Assembly (NCBI GenBank): GCA_001802655.1
Contig: MGZO01000014.1
Span: forward strand, 6,363-22,133
Direction: 5' to 3'
From: Hydrogenophilales bacterium RIFOXYD1_FULL_62_11
Lineage (GTDB): Bacteria > Pseudomonadota > Gammaproteobacteria > Burkholderiales > Thiobacillaceae
DNA: 15,771 nt
In this document: in pieces, positions 1 through 5,870 of the stretch
Numbering within the stretch: the stretch's first letter is position 1
Layout: every line of letters begins with the position of its first letter
Notes under the pieces: model-generated
What the model was told of the DNA's origin: nothing
Database searches by the model: none
What the model saw: the letters and a program-made list of their open reading frames with translations, nothing else
Position numbers and translations under genes: made by a program

Positions 1-63
1 GCCATGTTGCTGGCTGGTCTGGGCCTCGTAGGATTTGCCGCACGCCGTCGTACGTCGCGTTGA
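1..63 (+). CDS. PEP-CTERM sorting-domain protein, C-terminal end only
   Basis: This is the last 20 codons of a gene that begins before the window. The visible residues are a hydrophobic stretch (AMLLAGLGLVGFAA) followed by the basic cluster RRRTSR and a TGA stop. That is the transmembrane and Arg-rich part of a PEP-CTERM signal, which exosortases recognise and process at the inner membrane so that the protein is released to the surface or the extracellular matrix. The PEP tripeptide itself lies outside the window. The tail closely resembles those of the complete PEP-CTERM proteins at 1186-1728 and 4964-5758, so this is a third member of the local set. The gene is followed by a stem-loop and a strong intrinsic terminator. 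Nothing can be said about its main domain. Confidence 0.85.
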   Translation, partial: AMLLAGLGLVGFAARRRTSR

Positions 64-133
64 ATGACCACATCAGAATTAACAATGTGGTCATGCATCA
101 AATTGATAATGGCTGATCAGGCCAGATAGTTCG

Positions 134-169
134 GGTGTATGCCCGGCGACACAGGTCGCCGGGCACACC
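134..169 (+). repeat. Strong stem-loop after PEP-CTERM stop
   Basis: A perfect 10-bp stem, GCCCGGCGAC (141-150) with GTCGCCGGGC (155-164), closes a 4-base loop, ACAG. After a 2-base bulge it can extend by GGTGT (134-138) with ACACC (165-169). It has no T tract of its own and lies about 30 bases before the intrinsic terminator. It may stabilise the 3' end of the upstream PEP-CTERM mRNA. Confidence 0.7.
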
Positions 170-197
170 GACCGGTTGCGTTCACGCGCATCTTTGG

Positions 198-222
198 CCC
201 GCCTCCTGGCGGGTCTTTTTTT
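198..222 (+). terminator. Intrinsic terminator of the first PEP-CTERM gene
   Basis: A 6-bp GC stem, CCCGCC (198-203) with GGCGGG (208-213), has a TCCT loop and is followed by a T-rich run (214-222). The orientation fits the partial PEP-CTERM gene ending at 63. The intervening 134 bases would form a long 3' UTR. Confidence 0.85.
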
Positions 223-245
223 GGCACCGACAGCGTCGGTGCCAA
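221..245. repeat. 11-bp perfect palindrome next to the terminator
   Basis: TTGGCACCGAC (221-231) pairs perfectly with GTCGGTGCCAA (235-245) around a 3-base AGC spacer. It starts inside the T tract of the preceding terminator and has no T run after it, so it does not look like a second classic terminator on the plus strand. It could be a protein-binding dyad or an additional RNA hairpin. Confidence 0.6.
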
Positions 246-456
246 GGCGCATGTAAAGCAAGCCTTGTTCCAGAATGAGGGGCAAACGGCCAGGGGATTG
301 AAGCGAAACACTCTTTAGCGTTTGTTCGCTGTCCGGGTCGCGAAGACATGCCAGGCAAACCCTGTGAAATGTAAGAATTACCGACAGGGTTGGTGCGATC
401 AGGGTTGATGCAATACTGCGTGAATCCGTCCGGTGCGGGGGGTTCAGTCCATGCCT

Positions 457-711
457 TCAGCAGGTATAAAAACTGTCGTCGTCCGCTACGCCGTTGGCGA
501 GCAGCGCGCCCTGCAGCGCGTTGTCGTGCGGATGCGAACGAATGACCTCGGCCAGCCACGGATAGCAGCCGGCGTAATCGCATTGATCGGCGTATTCGTC
601 CGGTTCGTCGAGCAGGGTTTCGCCCAGCTCCTGCAGTGCTTCGGCCGCCAGTTGATCGGCCTGCGTGTCGGATATTTCCAGTGGCTCGGTGTGCGTGGCC
701 ATGATTGCCAT
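457..711 (-). CDS. Small acidic hypothetical protein (84 aa)
   Basis: I do not recognise a family. The minus-strand reading encodes 84 residues rich in Asp and Glu, with a very acidic segment (LLDEPDEYADQCDYAGCYPW) and a C-terminal DDDSFYTC. Codon choice is coherent (mostly GC-ending, ordinary amino-acid mix), whereas the overlapping plus-strand reading is poor, so the minus strand is preferred. There is no signal peptide or membrane segment, so a cytoplasmic protein is likely. Three Cys residues (two close together, one terminal) could bind metal, but nothing proves it. The first ATG (711) has no clear Shine-Dalgarno; the ATG three codons later (702) has GGGATGG upstream and may be the true start. 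It is transcribed away from the PEP-CTERM gene at 1186. Confidence 0.65.
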   Translation of the reverse strand: MAIMATHTEPLEISDTQADQLAAEALQELGETLLDEPDEYADQCDYAGCYPWLAEVIRSHPHDNALQGALLANGVADDDSFYTC

Positions 712-1185
712 CCCGTATGAAATGATTGAACGGGTCGATTCTCATCCTCCAACGTGAGCGATTGATGACATGCACATAAAGTTTTCATGGCCCGAATGCG
801 CTGCAGGCCGGCTGGGCGCATAAGCCGAACGTGCCATGCAGGGCGGGCGTCGGGTGCATGCGGCTGCAATCTTCGCGCGGGATACTTCAGCCACTGAATA
901 GCCACCCGCCGCATGGCGGGCAGACGTTCAGCCAGGCAATTCGCGCAGGGTGTTGATCCTGCGACTCCGCTTGCGGCTCCTTCGGGAGCCGTTTTTTTTC
1001 GGGCGTATGGCCTGAACGGGCTATGCGGACGGGGGACGAAACTCGGACGATATGCAACATTCAACAGCGAAACTGGCGCAGTACTGGAGGGAACTTCAGC
1101 AGCGGTGTGCGAAGGTGCGCCGCCTGCGGATGCCGGTGCACGCGCCCCTTACTTTTGCTTTATTTAATTGCTTTTGGAGAACTTC
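712..1185. other. Intergenic region between divergent genes, with an orphan terminator
   Basis: These 474 bases separate the minus-strand small protein from the plus-strand PEP-CTERM gene. I see no convincing protein gene. The notable content is a hairpin at 905-920 (CCCGCC with GGCGGG) and an intrinsic terminator at 974-999. The last 20 or so bases before the PEP-CTERM start are AT-rich and carry its Shine-Dalgarno. No confident sigma-70 or sigma-54 promoter could be assigned by eye. Confidence 0.55.
974..999 (+). terminator. Orphan intrinsic terminator
   Basis: CGGCTCC (974-980) pairs with GGAGCCG (985-991) around a stable TTCG tetraloop, followed by eight T residues (992-999). The form is textbook plus-strand. 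There is no plus-strand protein gene between the terminator at 198-222 and this one, so it probably ends a non-coding transcript or acts on the leader of the PEP-CTERM gene at 1186. Confidence 0.85.
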
Positions 1186-1728
1186 ATGAAATCCGTTCAA
1201 ACCTTGCTGGCGTTCGCGCTGGTAGCAGGCATGGCTTCGGCCACTGCACACGCTGACGCCACCTACAACATGGGTACGTTGAGCGCCACGCCGTATGTCA
1301 ACACGTCCACGGTTACTGCTGGCACCGTGTTTACCATCGGCAGCAACGCATACAACTTCACCGACATCTACAACTTCACTGTTGTGGGCGCACCGACCGC
1401 TGCAGGCACAGGCGTGACGGTTGACCTCGATCTGGGCAACCTGGGCTTCCACATTTCCAACCTGAAGCTGGACTTGTTCAGCGGCGCCACCTGGGTGGCG
1501 GGCGATCTGGTCACCGGCTCGACCGACACGAGCGTAAGTGTGAGCAGCGTGCTGTCTGCAGGCGCCTACAGCTTCAAGGTGCGTGGTTTTGCTGATGGCG
1601 AGCTGACCAACAAGGGCATTTACACCTTTTCCGCCGCCGCCGTTCCCGAAGCCGAAACCTACGCCATGATGCTGGCCGGTCTGGGCCTGGTGGGCTTCAT
1701 GGTTTCGCGTCGCCGCGGCAGCCTGTAA
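1186..1728 (+). CDS. FxDxF-like PEP-CTERM sorting-domain protein (180 aa)
   Basis: This is a small secreted protein predicted to be an exosortase substrate. The start is the ATG at 1186, which has TGGAGA about 5 bases upstream; the in-frame TTG at 1168 would add residues before the signal peptide and is rejected. Residues 1-23 form a signal peptide with a likely cut after AHA. The motif NFTDIYNFTV (residues 57-66) resembles the FxDxF signature of a named PEP-CTERM subfamily, although the last position is Y here. The middle is a Ser/Thr/Gly-rich, beta-type sequence without Cys. Residues 153-178 are the sorting tag: VPEAETY, a hydrophobic helix and SRRRG. The usual PEP is PEA here. Family knowledge suggests export, exosortase processing and a surface or matrix location; the actual function is unknown. 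Confidence 0.93.
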   Translation: MKSVQTLLAFALVAGMASATAHADATYNMGTLSATPYVNTSTVTAGTVFTIGSNAYNFTDIYNFTVVGAPTAAGTGVTVDLDLGNLGFHISNLKLDLFSGATWVAGDLVTGSTDTSVSVSSVLSAGAYSFKVRGFADGELTNKGIYTFSAAAVPEAETYAMMLAGLGLVGFMVSRRRGSL

Positions 1729-1742
1729 ACCATTCTCCGGGA

Positions 1743-1766
1743 ATCAACCGGTTTGCGCCGGTTGAT
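1743..1766 (+). repeat. Stem-loop before the terminator of the PEP-CTERM gene
   Basis: ATCAACCGG (1743-1751) pairs with CCGGTTGAT (1758-1766) around a 6-base loop, 15 bases after the stop codon. There is no T tract. As after the gene at 1-63, a stem-loop precedes the terminator proper. Confidence 0.7.
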
Positions 1767-1776
1767 CTCTTGCTTG

Positions 1777-1802
1777 GCGAGCCTTCGGGCTCGCTTTTTT
1801 TT
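1777..1802 (+). terminator. Intrinsic terminator of the PEP-CTERM gene at 1186
   Basis: GCGAGCC (1777-1783) pairs with GGCTCGC (1788-1794) around a TTCG tetraloop, followed by eight T residues (1795-1802). The T run shows it acts on the plus strand. It also separates this gene from the convergent minus-strand gene ending at 1841. Confidence 0.93.
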
Positions 1803-1840
1803 GCGTGCGAAAAACGGGGCGGAAAAAAGAGGGCGTGCGC

Positions 1841-3697
1841 TTATGCGCAATCCAGCGCGGGCAGGCTGGTCTCGCCGGCTTCGTTGACCAGACGGCGGCC
1901 GAACGGCGTTTTGCGCTGGTCGACGAACAGGCTGCTGCCGTCGATGCGTTTGGCGTGGTGCTTGGCTTCGGCGGCGGCGCGCGAGACTTCCTGATAATGG
2001 TGGTAATGCTCGGAGTCGATCAGCACCGCGCCGATCGATAGCGACACCAGCGCGTGAAACGCCAGCGCGCCGCGGCGGTCTTCGCTGCGATAACCGCCGG
2101 CTTCGACGTGGTCGGGGCTGAACAGCGCCAGACGTTCGCGGTCGAAGCGCGCGAGGATGCCGTGGCAGCGCACTTCCCAGTCGAGGCTTTGAAACAGCAC
2201 GACGAAATCGTCGCCGCCGACATGGCCGATGAAGTCGAGCTCGGCATTGCAGCTTTCGCGCAGGATCAGGGCGAGCAGCTGGATGATGTCGTCGCCGCGC
2301 CGAAAGCCGTAGATATCGTTGTAGGGCTTGAACTGATCGAGGTCGAAATAGGCGGTGACAAAGCTCTGATTGTTGGTGAGCAGATGCTCCATGTGTTCCT
2401 GGATCGGCACATTGCCGGGCAGCCCGGAGAGCGGATTGGCGTAACGCGCGGCGATGATCTGCATTTCGCTGATCTCGCGCATCAGGTCGAATCCCGATCC
2501 CAGCCCCAGATAGCGCCCCTTGCTGGTGATCACGAAGCCCTGGGTGAACGCGGCCTTGCCTTTTTTGACCACCAGTTCAGACAGCTCGTTGATCTGCGTC
2601 GCCTTGTCGACGATGAGCGGATCGGCGTCCATGAAGTCGGCGCAGGGTTTCTTGCCGTACAGCTCGCGGCCATACAGGCCGATGAAGCGGTTGAGCACGG
2701 CAGGGCGGTGAATGATGCCGACCGGCACGCCCTTGCTCACCACCGCCACGGCATGCAGTTCGGGGTGTTGCATCATCAGATCGAGTACTTCCTGGCTGGT
2801 GGTCAGCGGCGTGACAAAAGGCGCAGACATCACCAGCCGCGCCGCCGACACGTGCGACCCATCCGCGCCGCGCAGATAAGGCATCACGCTGACCGTGCTG
2901 GATTGCAGCACCGCCACCACTTCGCGCGGCGGCAACTGCGCCGGGGTCGGCGACGGGCGGCCGATCAGATAGCCCTGCACGTGGCGGATGCCGATGTCCT
3001 GCAGCACCGCCAGTTCCGACACCGACTCAACGCCTTCGGCAATCACGCGGGTGTTGGCGCCGCCGGCCAGTTGCGTGATCGACCGCACGAACTGGATCTT
3101 GTGCGGGTCTTCGTGAATACCGGAGATGAAATGCTTGTCGATCTTGACGAAGGCAGGCTTCAGTTCCGACCACAGGCGCAGGCTGGAGAAGCCCTCACCG
3201 AGATCGTCCATCGCCACCTCGATGCCCACTGCACGCAGCCGGGACACCGCCTCGCGCAACAGGGCGTAATCCAGATTGCAGGCGTTTTCGGTAATCTCGA
3301 TGACCAGCTGGCTGCTGCTGAGCTCCACCCGAGCCAGCGCCTCCAGCAAGTGCTCGGGCGCAAATTCCGCGTCGAGCATGCTGCAGGGCGACAGGTTCAC
3401 GAACAGTTGCCCCGGCAGTTTCAGCCGCGCAAAGGTTTTCAGCGCCGAATGTACGCACACCCAGTCGAGCCGGGTTTGCAGGCCATGCAGCTCGGCCACC
3501 TTGAACAACGCCTGCGGCGTATGCAAAGGGCTATTGGACGGCCCGCGCGACAGCGCTTCAAAACCCATCACCCGTCCCTCGGCCAGGTCGAGTATCGGCT
3601 GCAACAGCGTCAGCAGACGCGTGTTGTCCAGGATGTCTTCCAGATGCTGGCGCAATTTGTCTTGGCTCGTGGGGTTGGGAGGGGGGGAGACAAGCAT
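1841..3697 (-). CDS. EAL-CBS-CBS-GGDEF cyclic-di-GMP signalling protein (618 aa)
   Basis: This is a cytoplasmic c-di-GMP enzyme with no signal peptide or membrane span. The EAL phosphodiesterase domain (about residues 20-255) keeps its expected key residues: E47 in GFEALSR, N101 in NLSP, E134 in EITEN, D164-D165 in MDDLGEG, K185 in VKID, E221 and E224 in AEGVES, and Q241 in QGYLIGRP. A pair of CBS-like segments follows (about 288-410), which in other proteins bind adenine nucleotides. The C-terminal GGDEF domain (about 415-590) has NPLSGLPGN and FDLDQFKPYND, but the signature is GGDDF (494-498). No RxxD inhibitory site is seen at the usual spacing. Phosphodiesterase activity is therefore likely, while diguanylate cyclase activity is doubtful. 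The ATG at 3697 has no good Shine-Dalgarno. The gene is divergent from epsA. Confidence 0.93.
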   Translation of the reverse strand: MLVSPPPNPTSQDKLRQHLEDILDNTRLLTLLQPILDLAEGRVMGFEALSRGPSNSPLHTPQALFKVAELHGLQTRLDWVCVHSALKTFARLKLPGQLFVNLSPCSMLDAEFAPEHLLEALARVELSSSQLVIEITENACNLDYALLREAVSRLRAVGIEVAMDDLGEGFSSLRLWSELKPAFVKIDKHFISGIHEDPHKIQFVRSITQLAGGANTRVIAEGVESVSELAVLQDIGIRHVQGYLIGRPSPTPAQLPPREVVAVLQSSTVSVMPYLRGADGSHVSAARLVMSAPFVTPLTTSQEVLDLMMQHPELHAVAVVSKGVPVGIIHRPAVLNRFIGLYGRELYGKKPCADFMDADPLIVDKATQINELSELVVKKGKAAFTQGFVITSKGRYLGLGSGFDLMREISEMQIIAARYANPLSGLPGNVPIQEHMEHLLTNNQSFVTAYFDLDQFKPYNDIYGFRRGDDIIQLLALILRESCNAELDFIGHVGGDDFVVLFQSLDWEVRCHGILARFDRERLALFSPDHVEAGGYRSEDRRGALAFHALVSLSIGAVLIDSEHYHHYQEVSRAAAEAKHHAKRIDGSSLFVDQRKTPFGRRLVNEAGETSLPALDCA

Positions 3698-3734
3698 AGT
3701 CAGCGAACATTGCGGAAATGTTTCCGGTCAGGGC

Positions 3735-3800
3735 GCCTGCTTCGCCGGCTTCAAGAATCGAGATGCAAGATTCAAGGCAAAAGCTTCAAGCGAAGCAGGC
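3735..3800. repeat. 10-bp inverted repeat in the divergent promoter region
   Basis: GCCTGCTTCG (3735-3744) and CGAAGCAGGC (3791-3800) are exact inverted repeats around a 46-base loop. The loop is made almost entirely of the plus-strand heptamer array. In RNA it would form a long-looped stem; in DNA it is a dyad between the EAL-GGDEF gene and epsA. Confidence 0.65.
3746..3794 (+). repeat. Degenerate heptamer array, plus orientation (7 units)
   Basis: Reading from 3746 in steps of seven gives CGGCTTC, AAGAATC, GAGATGC, AAGATTC, AAGGCAA, AAGCTTC and AAGCGAA. Most units share AAG at the start, and several end in TTC, TGC or ATC. The period of seven is clear although single units vary. It lies between two divergent genes and faces a similar array at 3821-3855 on the opposite strand. 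Confidence 0.7.
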
Positions 3801-3820
3801 AGCCATCAGCCCAACCACGC

Positions 3821-3855
3821 ATGCCTTGCATCTTGAATCTTCAATCTTGAACCTT
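3821..3855 (-). repeat. Degenerate heptamer array, minus orientation (5 units)
   Basis: Read on the minus strand from 3855 downward, five consecutive heptamers appear: AAGGTTC, AAGATTG, AAGATTC, AAGATGC and AAGGCAT. They share the unit of the plus-strand array at 3746-3794, so the two arrays are inverted about a 26-base centre. AAGATTCAAG (3767-3776) and CTTGAATCTT (3832-3841) are an exact inverted pair across it. Confidence 0.75.
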
Positions 3856-3916
3856 TCAACTGTCACGTCCCTGTCATCCCGCATCCCTATGCTTGCCCCC
3901 CAAACCAGGGAGCGGC

Positions 3917-4708
3917 ATGCACAACGCAAACGAACTGACCGACGAAGAATGCGGCCATCTGGCGCGCATCCTGCTCGCCTCGCGTCGGGTGCGTTTGCGT
4001 CATCATTTTTTCAGCTGGGTGCATGGCCCGGTGCAGGCGCTCATCCCGCACGAAATCCTGCTGTGCGGCGTGGCCGACGAAAGCGGTTACCTGTTGCATG
4101 AGCGGTTTACCGCCTGCCGCTATTTCAAGGACGACCATTCCCACCGCGTCATCCATCCCGGCGACGGCCTGATCCAGCAGCTGGCGCAGGAATGGCATGG
4201 CCACGGCGAGCCGCGCCTAATCGCCGCGCTGCACGACGAAGCCGGCGGCTGGCACGCCCGGCTGGCCGATCTGGAACTGAAAAATTTAGCCTTCCACGGC
4301 ATGAGCTGGATCAACGGCCAGCTCAAGGGCTATGCCGGATTCTCGCGTGTGCGCGTGCCGTTCGACAGTCGCCTGGCGATGTACCTCGACATCCTGCTGC
4401 CGCACCTGCTGGTCACCCTGGCGCGCGTGCTCGCCAACGAAGCGCGCGCCGACGGCGACAGCAAACGCCCCACCGGACTCATCACTCCGCGCGAAGTCGA
4501 AGTGCTGAGCTGGGTGCGCGACGGCAAAACCAACGACGAAATTGCCGTCATCCTCGGGCTGTCGATGCTCACCGTTAAAAACCATTTGCGTCACGCGATG
4601 AAGAAAATGGTTGTCCGCACCCGCGGCCAGGCCGTAGCCAAGGCCATCGCGCTGGGATTCCTGCGTGCCCAGGGCGTACAGGAAAAGGATGCGGCACTGG
4701 AAACCTAG
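3917..4708 (+). CDS. epsA: EpsA-type LuxR-family transcriptional regulator (PEP-CTERM/exosortase-associated)
   Basis: This 263-residue regulator matches, from memory of the family, the EpsA regulators found with exosortase and exopolysaccharide loci in betaproteobacteria. The N-terminal part (about 8-165) holds the characteristic segment ARILLASRRVRLRHHFFSWV followed by LIPHEILLCGV, and is presumably a sensory or dimerisation region. The C-terminal LuxR-type helix-turn-helix (about 187-247) has TPREVEVLSWVRDGKTNDEI, then TVKNHL and RGQAVAKA. There is no receiver domain or signal peptide, so it is cytoplasmic and not an ordinary response regulator. The start at 3917 is preferred over the TTG at 3893 because AGGGAG lies 4 bases upstream. 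The gene is divergent from the c-di-GMP enzyme, followed by its own terminator, and flanked by PEP-CTERM genes, which are plausible targets. No exosortase is in the window. Confidence 0.88.
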   Translation: MHNANELTDEECGHLARILLASRRVRLRHHFFSWVHGPVQALIPHEILLCGVADESGYLLHERFTACRYFKDDHSHRVIHPGDGLIQQLAQEWHGHGEPRLIAALHDEAGGWHARLADLELKNLAFHGMSWINGQLKGYAGFSRVRVPFDSRLAMYLDILLPHLLVTLARVLANEARADGDSKRPTGLITPREVEVLSWVRDGKTNDEIAVILGLSMLTVKNHLRHAMKKMVVRTRGQAVAKAIALGFLRAQGVQEKDAALET

Positions 4709-4768
4709 TTGCGCCCCAATCCCTGCAACTTTCCTCTTGTCTCTCGCAACTTGATTTCCTGATTCCAC

Positions 4769-4792
4769 ATGAGCCGTCCGGCTCATTTTTTT
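4769..4792 (+). terminator. Intrinsic terminator of epsA
   Basis: ATGAGCC (4769-4775) pairs with GGCTCAT (4780-4786) around a GTCC loop and runs into a seven-T tract (4786-4792). It lies 60 bases after the epsA stop and separates epsA from the following PEP-CTERM gene, which must therefore have its own promoter. Confidence 0.9.
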
Positions 4793-4963
4793 GCCCGCTT
4801 ATCCCCCATTGCATGTCATCCGCGTTCCCTAAAGTAGCGTGGTCTGCAACGAGACGGACACGATTTCCGATTGGCTTTCCACCCGCTGGCAGGCCTGTCC
4901 CTCAGGAGGGCGGAAAGCTTCATAGCTATCTGGGTCTTACTTTTCAATCAAGAGGAGCACTAC

Positions 4964-5758
4964 ATGAAACTCAAACTTATCGCCCTGGCCGCCATGCTGG
5001 CCGCAGGTTCCGCCAACGCTGCCATCCTTGATGGCTCCTCCGCTGCCAGCGGTGGCAACGGCGAACTGTTCATGACCGTTCTCGACAGCGTCGGCCAGAA
5101 GTCCTACACCTTGGACCTGAACCTGACTATGAACGACTTCCTGGCAGGCATCGCCGTGTCCGGCGCGTCGTACAACTACGGTGCCGACGCCAATATGAGC
5201 AGCTTCCTGTCCATGGTTGCTCCTGCCGACAAATCCGGCCTGGTTTTCGCCATCGGTGCCATGGATGCCTCTGGCGCTACCGCCACCGACTTCCATCGCT
5301 ACATCACCACCGCCAGCGTCATCGACGCCGCCACTGATACCAATTTCAACCTCAAGTTTCTGGGTGCCTCCGGCGCCCAGCTGCTGGCTGATACCAACAC
5401 GCAGATTGGCGCCGGTGCTTCCGTCATCGTCACCGACCCGTCCTACATGTCCTACGCCGGCAGCGCCCAGTGGGGCAGCAACTGGGGTAGTGCATTCAAC
5501 GGCGTCAGCACCGGCCTGATCGGCAACGATCTGGGCATGTACCTGCTTTCCCAGACCAGCGGTGCCTACGCTGTCCGCAACAGCGCTTCTGTTTATTCCG
5601 CGCTTGAGCAGGGCGGCAGCCAGGTTTTCGCCAATCTGGACATGAACGGCAACCTGACGATCGCCGCTGCGGTGCCCGAAGCCGAGACCTACGCCATGAT
5701 GCTGGCCGGTCTGGGCCTGGTCGGCTTCATGGCCGCGCGCCGCCGTTCGATGATCTGA
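4964..5758 (+). CDS. PEP-CTERM sorting-domain protein (264 aa)
   Basis: This is a second complete exosortase-substrate protein. The start is the ATG at 4964, with AGAGGAG 6 bases upstream; longer in-frame starts would place extra sequence before the signal peptide. Residues 1-19 form a signal peptide (MKLKLIALAAMLAAG, then SANA) with a likely cut after ANA. The main part (20-230) is rich in Ser, Ala, Gly and Asn with no Cys; I do not recognise its domain. The tag (237-261) is VPEAETY, a hydrophobic helix and AARRR, again with PEA instead of PEP. The DNA for the tag is almost identical to that of the gene at 1186, although the main domains look unrelated. The product is probably released to the surface or matrix after exosortase processing. 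The gene lies between epsA and the PstS-like gene. Confidence 0.92.
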   Translation: MKLKLIALAAMLAAGSANAAILDGSSAASGGNGELFMTVLDSVGQKSYTLDLNLTMNDFLAGIAVSGASYNYGADANMSSFLSMVAPADKSGLVFAIGAMDASGATATDFHRYITTASVIDAATDTNFNLKFLGASGAQLLADTNTQIGAGASVIVTDPSYMSYAGSAQWGSNWGSAFNGVSTGLIGNDLGMYLLSQTSGAYAVRNSASVYSALEQGGSQVFANLDMNGNLTIAAAVPEAETYAMMLAGLGLVGFMAARRRSMI

Positions 5759-5766
5759 ATGTGAGC

Positions 5767-5795
5767 GGCAGCAGGCCGGCGTGCCGGCCGCTGCC
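5767..5795 (+). repeat. Long GC-rich hairpin after the PEP-CTERM stop
   Basis: GGCAGC (5767-5772) and GGCCGGC (5774-5780) pair with GCCGGCC (5783-5789) and GCTGCC (5790-5795), giving a 13-bp stem with one bulged A and a 2-base loop. No T tract follows, so it is not a classic intrinsic terminator. It could reduce read-through or protect the upstream mRNA end, allowing unequal expression of the PEP-CTERM gene and the next gene. Confidence 0.65.
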
Positions 5796-5870
5796 AATAC
5801 TCGTGCTGAACCAGCGCTTGCGCTGACTGTTTGACCTTTTCGATTAATACGTTAACTCAAGGAAAACATC

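Larger units (their letters stand above)
64..456. other. Intergenic region with hairpins and a terminator
   Basis: This 393-base stretch shows no convincing gene on either strand. Its first half holds a strong stem-loop (134-169), an intrinsic terminator (198-222) and a long palindrome (221-245), each listed separately. The second half has only an 8-bp inverted repeat, AACCCTGT (358-365) with ACAGGGTT (384-391). It lies downstream of the minus-strand gene at 457-711 and could help end that transcript, but no clear T tract follows it on the minus strand. Confidence 0.6.

Noticed and set aside
275..312. GGGCAAAC followed by GCGAAAC, reminiscent of a GEMM c-di-GMP riboswitch
   Set aside because: The second conserved block (GACGCAAAGCC) and the required paired stems are missing, and no gene follows on that strand.
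1114..1127. Possible sigma-54 promoter upstream of the PEP-CTERM gene at 1186
   Set aside because: Only the GG and GC dinucleotides fit; the flanking positions do not match the consensus.
913..1167. 84-codon plus-strand open frame upstream of the PEP-CTERM gene
   Set aside because: It runs straight through the intrinsic terminator at 974-999 and has no Shine-Dalgarno or recognisable composition.
2054..3850. 598-codon plus-strand open frame opposite the EAL-GGDEF gene
   Set aside because: The minus strand encodes EAL, CBS and GGDEF motifs in order; the plus-strand reading is Arg/His/Gln-rich antisense sequence.
4872..4887. Possible sigma-54 promoter (TGG then GC with correct 10-base spacing) upstream of the PEP-CTERM gene at 4964
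   Set aside because: The GG-N10-GC spacing is right and PEP-CTERM genes are known sigma-54 targets in some bacteria, but only about 7 of 12 consensus positions match, which is expected by chance in GC-rich DNA.
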